Assembly (NCBI GenBank): GCA_902494345.1
Contig: CABUSV010000005.1
Span: 1 to 64,000 of the forward strand
Reading direction: 5' to 3'
Length of the DNA: 64,000 nt
Source of the DNA: an uncultured Collinsella sp.
Lineage (GTDB): Bacteria > Actinomycetota > Coriobacteriia > Coriobacteriales > Coriobacteriaceae
A model generated the notes under the pieces. The model had not been told where the DNA came from. It saw only the letters and a list, made by a program, of their open reading frames with translations, and did not search any database. Both the position numbers and the translations under genes were made by a program. Shown in pieces: positions 35,450 to 42,723 of this stretch (its first letter is position 1; each line of letters begins with the position of its first letter).

Positions 35450-35483
35450 GGCGCTGCCCAGCTATCACCCTTGGGCTGCCGTC
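35450..35483. repeat. 3' arm of the long-range inverted repeat
   Basis: GGCGCTGCCC (35450-35459) and CTGCCGTC (35476-35483) complement the leader segments at 35263-35272 and 35244-35251. A local GCCCA/TGGGC hairpin overlaps them, and a TTTATT follows, so the region may also end the transcript. Confidence 0.6.
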
Positions 35484-35586
35484 GACTTTATTCTACCTAC
35501 GGTTGCCAGGTTTAACAAATGAATTTTCAGTAATGGAGCCTCGGAGCCCGCTCGCTCAACCACCTGGCCATCGGATTAGCCGGATT

Positions 35587-35934
35587 CTGGGACACGCCTT
35601 CCGTCCCAGGCCTCTACCGGAAAATGCGTCCCACCCTGAGGCTCGATTCCGGGACACGGTTTCCATTTGAAGCCCCGATGGGAAAGCGTGTCCCGTTCCG
35701 AGAGCTCATTCCGGGATGCAGTTTCCGCTAGAGATGCCACCGGGAAAGCGTATCCCGTTTTGGAGCCGAATTCCGGGTCGTAGTTTCCGCCTGAGGGCCG
35801 ATCCGGAAACGGCATCCCATTCTGAAGCCGAAATCTGGAACGCACTTTCCGCCAAAGGTCGCAAAAGGAAAGCACATCCCATTCCCAGCATCAAATCAGG
35901 ACGCGCTTCATTATCCCCGCCCTCACATCTCGGC
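35587..35934. repeat. 62-bp tandem repeat array 1 (about 5.5 units)
   Basis: Units start at 35587, 35649, 35711, 35773, 35835 and 35897, exactly 62 bases apart. Each complete unit has an arm like GGGACACGGTTTCC and, after 16 bases, its inverted partner GGAAAGCGTGTCCC, then an 18-base spacer. The last unit is a half and runs into the ATPase 3' end. All units have the same orientation as those of arrays 2 and 3. Open frames across the array are by-products of the repeats. Confidence 0.9.
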
Positions 35935-37302
35935 AAACGAGATCAGCTTGACGTCTCCCCTACTCTCCGCGGCATCCCGACATCCCTGCGTAAAGCCACT
36001 TTTTGAGAAAAGCGCATAGCTTTTTCGTTGCCGCCTAAAGAGCTCGCTTCGGTACACGAGCTTTTGCAGCACGTCTTCGCCCACCGGTTCATTGCGCCAT
36101 TTGCACTCCGCAAACAGCGCAGCGCCCTCGCCATCGTCAACAATCAAGTCGATTTCTTCCTGCGTATGCGTGCGATTATCCGTCCCCCACCAGCGCCCAA
36201 CGCTTGCCGGAACCACATCGATCTGGCCCGCGCGTGCGAGTTCGTACACGTATTGCCTGCATATAAGCTCAAAGACCGTGCCCATGTAATCCGATACGTG
36301 CGGCTCAATGCGCTCATACGCCATCTCGGCCATATCGTTTTGAATCAGCCCGATGTTCTGCGGAACAAACTTGTACCAGAACCTAAACATCTGATCGCTC
36401 AGCAGATACACGGCTCGCTTATTGCTCGTCTCGTTTAGGGGCAGCTCGCGCTCGACAATCCCAAGCGACGCCAGCTTATCCACATAGCTCTTTACGTTGC
36501 TCGCAGGGATTCCCGTAGAGCTCGCAATCTCCGAGTTCTTCGAGCGTCCCTGGGCAATTGCCTGTACGATCGCATCATATTGCTCGGGATTGCGGCACTC
36601 TTGCAATAGCAGGTTACTCGGCTCCTCAAAGAGATAGCCCGTAGGAGTAAGAAAAAGACGTTTGATGTTGTCCTTGAGCGGTGCGGCAGGATCGACTTTC
36701 TCGATATATGCAGGAATGCCACCCGTCATGCCATAGCAAACTGCAGCGTCTTCGCGACCCATGCTCTGCCACAACCCGAGGGTCGTCGTAAAATCGAGCG
36801 GCATGATCTTAAACTGGGCCGTACGCCTACCGTATAGTGGGCTCTCGTAGCCCAACACCTGTTCCTCCATAAACGAAAGAGACGAGCCGCATAGGATCAG
36901 CATGAGCCTGGTCTCTTTGTATAAGTGGTCGATCTTGTCTTGCAGCAACGAGCTGATTTCGGGATTCGATTGGGCGAGATAGGGATACTCGTCAATCACG
37001 ACAACCAAACGTTCCGTGCGAGCCATGGTGGCCAATGCATCGAACGCCTCGTCAAAACTACGAAACGACACGCCCGCAGCACCAACCGAGCTTGCAAGTA
37101 TTGCCTGGCTAAAGCCGTGCAGGTTTGCCTCTGCATTGGTACGACGAGCTTGAAAGTAAATAGCCTTCTTGCCTTGGATGAACTCTGTGATAAGGCGCGT
37201 TTTACCCACACGGCGGCGGCCGTAAATCACAGGCATTTCAAAGGAGCCCGTGCCATACAGTCGATTGAGCTCGGACATTTCCACTGTTCTTCCGATAAAC
37301 AT
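35923..37302 (-). CDS. AAA-type ATPase with DUF234 nuclease-like domain
   Basis: Member of the archaeal-ATPase/DUF234 family, common in accessory regions; its role is poorly defined, perhaps defence or DNA metabolism. The 459-residue product has the P-loop YGRRRVGKTRLITEF (about 27-41), Walker B VVVIDEYPYLAQ, a middle winged-helix region (NSEIASSTGIPASNVKSYVD) and a C-terminal EIDLIVDD...LFAECKWR with a D-x(n)-ExK pattern typical of PD-(D/E)XK folds. Its 3' end overlaps repeat array 1. Its promoter region carries a 13-bp inverted repeat with array 2 beyond. A fragment of its 3' end is duplicated at 35145-35175. Confidence 0.82.
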   Translation of the reverse strand: MFIGRTVEMSELNRLYGTGSFEMPVIYGRRRVGKTRLITEFIQGKKAIYFQARRTNAEANLHGFSQAILASSVGAAGVSFRSFDEAFDALATMARTERLVVVIDEYPYLAQSNPEISSLLQDKIDHLYKETRLMLILCGSSLSFMEEQVLGYESPLYGRRTAQFKIMPLDFTTTLGLWQSMGREDAAVCYGMTGGIPAYIEKVDPAAPLKDNIKRLFLTPTGYLFEEPSNLLLQECRNPEQYDAIVQAIAQGRSKNSEIASSTGIPASNVKSYVDKLASLGIVERELPLNETSNKRAVYLLSDQMFRFWYKFVPQNIGLIQNDMAEMAYERIEPHVSDYMGTVFELICRQYVYELARAGQIDVVPASVGRWWGTDNRTHTQEEIDLIVDDGEGAALFAECKWRNEPVGEDVLQKLVYRSELFRRQRKSYALFSKSGFTQGCRDAAESRGDVKLISFAEM

Positions 37303-37320
37303 AGGGCCATCCTTCCTTTA

Positions 37321-37370
37321 CGTTATAGCTAGCTATATTATACCTTCCTATAATTTGGCTAGCTATAACG
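37321..37370 (-). promoter_or_regulatory. Promoter with flanking 13-bp inverted repeat upstream of the ATPase
   Basis: CGTTATAGCTAGC (37321-37333) and its exact reverse complement (37358-37370) surround a minus-strand TATAAT (complement of 37337-37342) about 35 bases from the start codon. The arrangement fits an operator pair clamping the promoter, possibly bound by the ATPase's own winged helix. A -35 box was not clear. Confidence 0.6.
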
Positions 37371-37423
37371 TAATTCGACAAGCGGAGCACGAAAAGGGGC
37401 GGTACACCACCGTACGTGGACCG

Positions 37424-37545
37424 TTTCGGAAAATGTATCCCGTTCTGGAGCCAAAAACTGGGCCGTAGTTTCCGCCAAGCATCCCATCCGGAAAGCGCAT
37501 CCCATTCCGAGTGGCAATTCCGGGACACAGTTTCCGCAGATACAA
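37424..37545. repeat. 62-bp tandem repeat array 2 (short)
   Basis: Unit starts are visible at 37458 and 37520 (62 bases apart), preceded by the right half of a degenerate unit at about 37424-37457. The last unit is a half. The arms are of the same type as in arrays 1 and 3. The rest of the 37303-37831 gap holds the ATPase promoter and, near its right end, a tandem 11-base motif. Confidence 0.85.
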
Positions 37546-37754
37546 GGCGACAGTCCGCCGCCCTTATCACATGCCTTCAAATATGCGATCCAGAAACACA
37601 AAACAGCAGATAGAATGCTCTTTTTCAAAAAGTACACGTCCCGAAACTTACCAAGACTTCATATCCAGTTACCGTTCACGGTCGCCGATTACCGCCCACC
37701 GATTCAAACAAGAAATATGTCGCCAAAAGCAGGTCATCTACCTGCATGGTTAGA

Positions 37755-37776
37755 TTTTGGTCAGCTTTTGGTCAGC
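37755..37776. promoter_or_regulatory. Tandem 11-bp motif upstream of the AbiEi-like gene
   Basis: TTTTGGTCAGC is repeated head to tail at 37755-37765 and 37766-37776, about 55 bases before the start codon. A spacing of one helical turn is typical of an operator for an autoregulating winged-helix protein such as AbiEi. Confidence 0.45.
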
Positions 37777-37831
37777 TGAGCGGCAAGTTCCAGCTGATAC
37801 GTTTTTGCTACCCAAAAGGAGGCGGTAGCTC

Positions 37832-38830
37832 ATGACCCATTGCAATGACCAGCTCATCGACCAACTGCTCACTCAAGCCGAACAAGAGGGGCGCTGCCTG
37901 ATTCCCCCGAGCACGGCGATCCGAAAAGCGCTCCTTCGGCGCGCCGGCGGCACGGTTGTCTCGCCCATGCCGGGGTTGTTTGCGCGAAAAACGCGCTGGG
38001 ATGAACTCAACCGAGCGCAACGCCATTGCGAGATTATCCGCGCCCTTGCGATCATCCATCCCGATTGGACGTTCTGCTCGTTTTCGGCCGCCTGTCTGCT
38101 GGGGCTCGAGGTCTCGTGGCGACACCTGAACGTCGTGCATGTTTGCAGCTCGACAAAGCCGTCGGCTCGTCCGGGCGCACATATTCAGCGACACCAGATT
38201 GAGCCGGCCGGAGCAATACGCAGAGCCGGCATATCGGTAACGCCGCCCATCCAAACGGCCACAGATTGCCTGCTGCAAACTGGTTTTGCCGACGGCATGC
38301 CCATTGCCGATTCGGCGATCTCAAAGCTCGGCCTTGCGCCGGAACAGCTGATGGAGGCCGTTGAGCAACGAGCGACTGCCCGCAATGGTCGCGCGATTCG
38401 CACCGCCCTCACAACGCTTAGATATGCCGACGCCCGCGCCGAGAGCGGCGGGGAATCGGTCGCCCGAGCCATCATGATCGAGACGGGCTTTGCGCCCGAC
38501 TGGCTTCAATACAAGCTGACGGACCCCTTCGATTCGGCCAAGCCCATACGAACGGACTTTGCCTGGGAACGCCAGGCGCGGGAACTCACGCTGGGCGAGC
38601 TCGACGGGCTCATCAAATATACCGACCAGACTATGCTGGCCGGACGCACCACCGCCGAGGCGCTCGTTGCCGAACGACAGCGCGAGGCGCATCTATCGCT
38701 CTACGGTCACCCTCTGCTGCGCTTTACCATCAGCGAGGTCCGCTCGGCAGGAGTGCTCGCCAAAAAGCTACAGACGGCAGGCATCCGGCAGGCTGCGCTG
38801 CCGACATGGCTCAACGAGGTGGACCTGTAG
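37832..38830 (+). CDS. AbiEi-like protein with DUF559 nuclease-like C-terminus
   Basis: Resembles the actinobacterial proteins annotated as type IV toxin-antitoxin AbiEi-family antitoxin domain proteins. The 332-residue product has an N-terminal winged-helix-like region (about 1-60, with VSPMPGLFARKTRWDELN), a middle AbiEi-type part (FCSFSAACLLGLEVS, ISVTPPIQTATDCLLQ) and a C-terminal region (about 210-310). That last part has GGESVARAIMIETG, IRTDFAWERQ, LGELDGLIKYTD and LYGHPLLRFTISEV, the order of conserved positions in DUF559 endonuclease-like folds. No partner toxin gene is adjacent. A strong AAGGAGG precedes the ATG. It is flanked by arrays 2 and 3. Confidence 0.7.
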   Translation: MTHCNDQLIDQLLTQAEQEGRCLIPPSTAIRKALLRRAGGTVVSPMPGLFARKTRWDELNRAQRHCEIIRALAIIHPDWTFCSFSAACLLGLEVSWRHLNVVHVCSSTKPSARPGAHIQRHQIEPAGAIRRAGISVTPPIQTATDCLLQTGFADGMPIADSAISKLGLAPEQLMEAVEQRATARNGRAIRTALTTLRYADARAESGGESVARAIMIETGFAPDWLQYKLTDPFDSAKPIRTDFAWERQARELTLGELDGLIKYTDQTMLAGRTTAEALVAERQREAHLSLYGHPLLRFTISEVRSAGVLAKKLQTAGIRQAALPTWLNEVDL

Positions 38831-38871
38831 GAGCTGCTAGGCCACGACTCGCCGGATCGCATCCCCCCTAT

Positions 38872-39340
38872 CTGGGCCGCGTTTTCCCAACGGCCACGCC
38901 AACGGAAAGCGCGTCCCAGCCTGGACGCTCAAAACGGGATGCATTTTCCGGATGGCGGGCCTGGCGGAAAGCGTGTCCCGAAATCCCGTCTCAGAGCTGG
39001 ACAGGCTTTCCGGTTGAGTCCTTCAGCGGAAACCGCATCCCGGAATAAACACTCAAACTGGGATGCGCTTTCCAAACGACCGGCCAGCGGAAAACGCATC
39101 CCATTCTGAGGCATGATTCCGGGACGCAGCTTCCGGTTGAGGGTCGATCCGGAAAGCGCATCCCACTCCGGGGCTGGATTCCGAGACGTAGTTTCCGCCG
39201 AGGGCCCAAAAAGGAAAGCACATCCCGTTCTGAGTGCCAATTCTGGGATGTAATTTCCGCCGAGGGCTCCAAAGGGAAAGCGCATCCCATTCTGAGCGCC
39301 AAATCCGGGACACAGTTTCCGCATGCGGAGGCGCTCCAAA
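38872..39340. repeat. 62-bp tandem repeat array 3 (about 7.5 units)
   Basis: Units start at 38872, 38934, 38996, 39058, 39119, 39181, 39243 and 39305; all steps are 62 bases except one of 61. Each complete unit has an arm like GGGACGCAGCTTCC and an inverted partner like GGAAAGCGCATCCC. The last unit is a half. The gap 38831-39442 contains no gene other than this array; about 100 bases between its end and the xdhD stop show nothing recognisable. Confidence 0.92.
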
Positions 39341-39442
39341 CAAAAGGCCCCGACTCGCGATGGAGCTGGGGCCAAAGGCGCAGCATATACAGTTGATGTT
39401 GAGCGCGAACAGCTCGTCAACAATGGCCGTCCACGCTCTACC

Positions 39443-42220
39443 CTACCCGCGGCGACGGGCGCGGCTGTACGGCGTATCCACCATGGGCAGATCCGGACGC
39501 AGCTTGCCGTCAAACGCGCGATAGGCGTTCTGCACGGCGGGCGCCGTGGGGATTGTTGCGATCTCGCCGATGCCCTTGCCGCCGTATGCCACGGGCAGCA
39601 GTTCGTCCTTCTCCACGTAGATGGCGTGGATATCCGGAATCTCGGGCGCGCGGAACAACCCGAGCGTGCCGTACCTTGCCTGGGGCACGCAGTCCTTGAG
39701 CGGCCAGTCCTCGGTAAGCGCATAGCCCATACCCATGAGCACGCCGCCTTCGATCTGACCCTGGATGGAGATGGGGTTGACCACCTTGCCGGAATCGTGC
39801 GCGGCATAGACCTCGCTCACGCGGCCGTCATCATCCAAAATGACCACATGCGTGGCAAAGCCGTAGCAGATGTGGCTCTTGGGATTGGGAACATCCGCAC
39901 CCAGCTTGTCGGTCGGCTCCAGGTACACGTAGCCAAACTCACATCCCTCGAGCGCCTTGATGGCTGCCGCGGGATCCTGAGGATGCATACCCTGGCCGGC
40001 GACGAGTTCCCGTGTGCGCAGCTGATAGGCGCGACCGTCGTCGTACTCGATCTTGACGCCGTCGCCATGCGCGCTCACCGGGGCGGTAGGCGCAGGCTTG
40101 CCGGCCTCGATGTCAAGCATGGCATCGCGCAGCAGGAAGGCGGCACCGCGCACGGCCTCGCCGGTCACGACCGTCTGACGCGAACCAGACGTGGTGCCGG
40201 AGTCGGGAGCGTTCTCGGTGGAGCACTCGCCGTTGGCAATGCAGCGAAGCGGCAGGCCGCATGCCTCGGCAACGTCCTGCAAAAAGACGGTGTTGCAGCC
40301 CTGGCCGATGTCGGACGTGGCGGCATAGACCACAGCCACGCCGTCCTCGATGCGAATCTTGCAGCGGCCGGCATCGGGCAGGCCCACGCCCACGCCGGCG
40401 TTCTTCATGGCGCAGGCGATACCGGCGTGTCCGGGATGCGCATAGTAGGCATCCTTGACCTCGAGCAGCGTCTCCTTCAGCGCCGTGGAGCAGTCGGCAA
40501 TCTGGCCGTTGGGCAGAACCTCGCCCGGCTCGATGGCGTTACGGTAGCGAATCTCCCACGGATCCAGGCCGACCTTCTCGGCAAGCAGGTCGATCAGGCT
40601 CTCGAGCGCAAACTCGGACTGGCAGACGCCAAAGCCGCGGTACGCACCGGCGGGTGGGTTATTGGTGTAGTAGCCAAAGCCGCGAATGTCGGTGTTCTGG
40701 TACTTGTAGGGGCCGACGGCGTGCGTGCAGGCGCGCTCGAGCACCGGGCCGCACAGCGACGCGTAGGCGCCGGTGTCAAAGTTGATCTCGCAATCCAGGC
40801 CGGTAAAGTTGCCCTCGGCGTCGCAGCCCAGCGTAAAGGTGCCGTCCATGGCATGGCGCTTGGGATGGAAAGCGAGCGACTCGGCACGCGTGAGCTTGCA
40901 CTTCACAGGACGCTGGAACTTATATGCGGCGAGCGCGGCCAGGTGCTGGATGGACACGTCCTCCTTACCGCCAAAGCCGCCACCCACGAGCATGGTCTCG
41001 ACGACCACGCGCTCGGGCTCGCTATCCCAGCCAAACATGTGGGCGCACTCTTTACGCGTATCGTAGGCGCCCTGGTCGGTCGACTGCACCTTGACGCCGT
41101 TCTTGTACGGGAAGGCAACGGCGCACTCGGGCTCCAAGAAGGCATGCTCGGTAAAGGGCGTGGTAAAGCGCTGCGTCACGGTGAACGCGCTTTCGGCCAG
41201 CGCCTTGGCGGCGTCGCCGCGCGTCACGTGACGGCTCTGGCACACGTTGTCCTTGAGCTCCACCGTGTTGCCGAAGGCAAAGAAGCTGTCGTGCAGGCGC
41301 GGGGCGTCGGCAGCCTTGGCCTCGACAATGTTACGCACGGGCTTCAGCGGCTCGTAATCAATCTTTACGAGCTTCTTGGCCTTCTCGAGCGTCGCCTCGT
41401 CCTCGGCAACCACCAGCACGATGGCATCGCCCACGCAGCGGGTGATATCGCCCTGGGCGATCATAACGTCCCAGTCCTGGATAAGGTGGCCGACCTGGTT
41501 GACCGGCACGTCCTCGGCGCGCAGGATGCCCACCACACCGGGCAGGGCCTCGGCCTTGGAGGTATCGATGGAGAGCACACGGGCGCGCGGATACTTGGAG
41601 CGCACGGCGCTGGCGTAGGTCAGGCCCGGCTGATCGAGCTCGTCGATGTCGTCGGGATACTTGCCCTCGCCGAGCACCTTCTTGCGCACGTCGATACGGA
41701 AGGCGCGCTTGCCCACGCCGTAGTCGTCGCCGCGCTCCAGGTCCTCGTCAATCTGCTTTTCGCCGCGGAGCACCGCAGCGGCCAGCGAAATGCCCTCGAT
41801 AATCTTTTTGTAGCCGGTGCAGCGGCAGACGTTACCGCGAATGGCGTACTTAATCTGCTCCTCGGTGGGCTCGGGGTCCTCGGCGATGAGCGCTGCGCCC
41901 GCCATGACCATGCCGGGAATGCAAAAACCGCACTGCACGGCGCCCACGGCGCCAAAGGCGTACACAAAGGCCTCGCGCACGTCCTCGGGCAGGCCCTCGA
42001 CGGTCACGATGTTGCGACCGGCGGCAAGAGCGGTGGTCAGCACGCACGCCTTGACGGCCGCACCGTCCACATGGATGGTGCAGGTACCGCAAGCACCTTC
42101 GGAGCAGCCGTCCTTGGCGGAATGGATATGCAGGTCGTCGCGCAGGTAGCGCAGCAGCGGTTTATTCTCCGTCGTCGTGCGCTCGACGCCGTTAACGGTA
42201 AAAGTGAATTCCTGTGCCAT
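39443..42220 (-). CDS. xdhD: Selenium-dependent xanthine dehydrogenase-type molybdenum hydroxylase (XdhD)
   Basis: Molybdenum hydroxylase expected to act on xanthine, uric acid or another purine, with a labile selenium ligand at the molybdenum; no selenocysteine codon is involved. The 925-residue product fuses two [2Fe-2S] domains (DGCSEGACGTCTIHVDG near 37-53; CGFCIPGMVMAG and GNVCRCTGYKK near 97-140) to the molybdopterin-binding chain. That chain has QSTDQGAYDTR, VGGGFGGKED, PPAGAYRGFGVCQSEFALE, TSGSRQTVVTGEAVRGAA and the catalytic Glu region YGGKGIGEIATIPTAPAV. No FAD domain is present, so electrons must go to a partner, plausibly the adjacent ferredoxin and YgfK. It ends an operon ygfK-ferredoxin-xdhD with 11-12 base gaps. 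Confidence 0.92.
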   Translation of the reverse strand: MAQEFTFTVNGVERTTTENKPLLRYLRDDLHIHSAKDGCSEGACGTCTIHVDGAAVKACVLTTALAAGRNIVTVEGLPEDVREAFVYAFGAVGAVQCGFCIPGMVMAGAALIAEDPEPTEEQIKYAIRGNVCRCTGYKKIIEGISLAAAVLRGEKQIDEDLERGDDYGVGKRAFRIDVRKKVLGEGKYPDDIDELDQPGLTYASAVRSKYPRARVLSIDTSKAEALPGVVGILRAEDVPVNQVGHLIQDWDVMIAQGDITRCVGDAIVLVVAEDEATLEKAKKLVKIDYEPLKPVRNIVEAKAADAPRLHDSFFAFGNTVELKDNVCQSRHVTRGDAAKALAESAFTVTQRFTTPFTEHAFLEPECAVAFPYKNGVKVQSTDQGAYDTRKECAHMFGWDSEPERVVVETMLVGGGFGGKEDVSIQHLAALAAYKFQRPVKCKLTRAESLAFHPKRHAMDGTFTLGCDAEGNFTGLDCEINFDTGAYASLCGPVLERACTHAVGPYKYQNTDIRGFGYYTNNPPAGAYRGFGVCQSEFALESLIDLLAEKVGLDPWEIRYRNAIEPGEVLPNGQIADCSTALKETLLEVKDAYYAHPGHAGIACAMKNAGVGVGLPDAGRCKIRIEDGVAVVYAATSDIGQGCNTVFLQDVAEACGLPLRCIANGECSTENAPDSGTTSGSRQTVVTGEAVRGAAFLLRDAMLDIEAGKPAPTAPVSAHGDGVKIEYDDGRAYQLRTRELVAGQGMHPQDPAAAIKALEGCEFGYVYLEPTDKLGADVPNPKSHICYGFATHVVILDDDGRVSEVYAAHDSGKVVNPISIQGQIEGGVLMGMGYALTEDWPLKDCVPQARYGTLGLFRAPEIPDIHAIYVEKDELLPVAYGGKGIGEIATIPTAPAVQNAYRAFDGKLRPDLPMVDTPYSRARRRG

Positions 42221-42232
42221 GGTGATTCCCTT

Positions 42233-42712
42233 CTACACGCCGGCGGCGATGCCGGTGCGGTCGTGGATGGCGCCATGCGGGCAGACGACGGCGCACATGC
42301 CGCACGACAGGCAGTCCACGCCGTCGATATGGGCGCAGTTGTCCTCGATGCGGATAGCGCCGGCAGGGCACTTTTTAGCGCACATGCCGCAACCGATGCA
42401 GCTCGTGTCGCAGATCTTGCGAGCGATGGCGCCCTTATCGGTGTTGTTGCAGCGCACCAGAATGTTCTGGTAGCCGGGAACGAAGGCAATCACGCGCTGC
42501 GGGCACGCCATGCCGCACAGGCCACAGCCCGTGCACTTGGAGCGATCCACGCGGGCGATGCCATCGACCAACGCAATGGCGCCGTGGGGGCAGGCCGTGA
42601 CGCAGGCGCCACAGCCAATGCAGCCTTCGCTGCAGCGGGCGTCGCCGCCTGCGGAAGCGCAACCACTTCCGCAGGCAACGTAGGCCACGTTATGTTGAAT
42701 GGATTTGGCCAT
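42233..42712 (-). CDS. Four-cluster [4Fe-4S] ferredoxin
   Basis: Electron carrier of 159 residues. It has four CxxCxxCxxxC motifs in two pairs: CIGCGACVTACP (about 31-42) and CTGCGLCGMACP; then CIGCGMCAKKCP and CLSCGMCAVVCP. The last Cys of each is followed by Pro, as in 2[4Fe-4S] ferredoxin modules, so four clusters are expected. A further Cys-rich start (ACGSGCASAGGDARC) is unusual. It sits between ygfK and xdhD and probably passes electrons between them. Confidence 0.88.
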   Translation of the reverse strand: MAKSIQHNVAYVACGSGCASAGGDARCSEGCIGCGACVTACPHGAIALVDGIARVDRSKCTGCGLCGMACPQRVIAFVPGYQNILVRCNNTDKGAIARKICDTSCIGCGMCAKKCPAGAIRIEDNCAHIDGVDCLSCGMCAVVCPHGAIHDRTGIAAGV

Positions 42713-42723
42713 AAGAGACTCGC

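Noticed and set aside
35576..35875. Open frames through the 62-bp arrays that translate into repeated peptides (RNGMRFP-like) in several frames
   Set aside because: The 62-base period is not a multiple of three, several frames are open at once and none has a ribosome site. The peptides are by-products of the non-coding repeats.
38872..39340. CRISPR array
   Set aside because: Repeat arms are degenerate and inverted, spacers are only 16-18 bases and vary little, and no cas gene is present.
39443..42220. Selenocysteine (in-frame UGA) in the selenium-dependent hydroxylase
   Set aside because: The reading frame is uninterrupted. This enzyme family uses a labile selenium ligand and no selenocysteine, so no SECIS element is expected.
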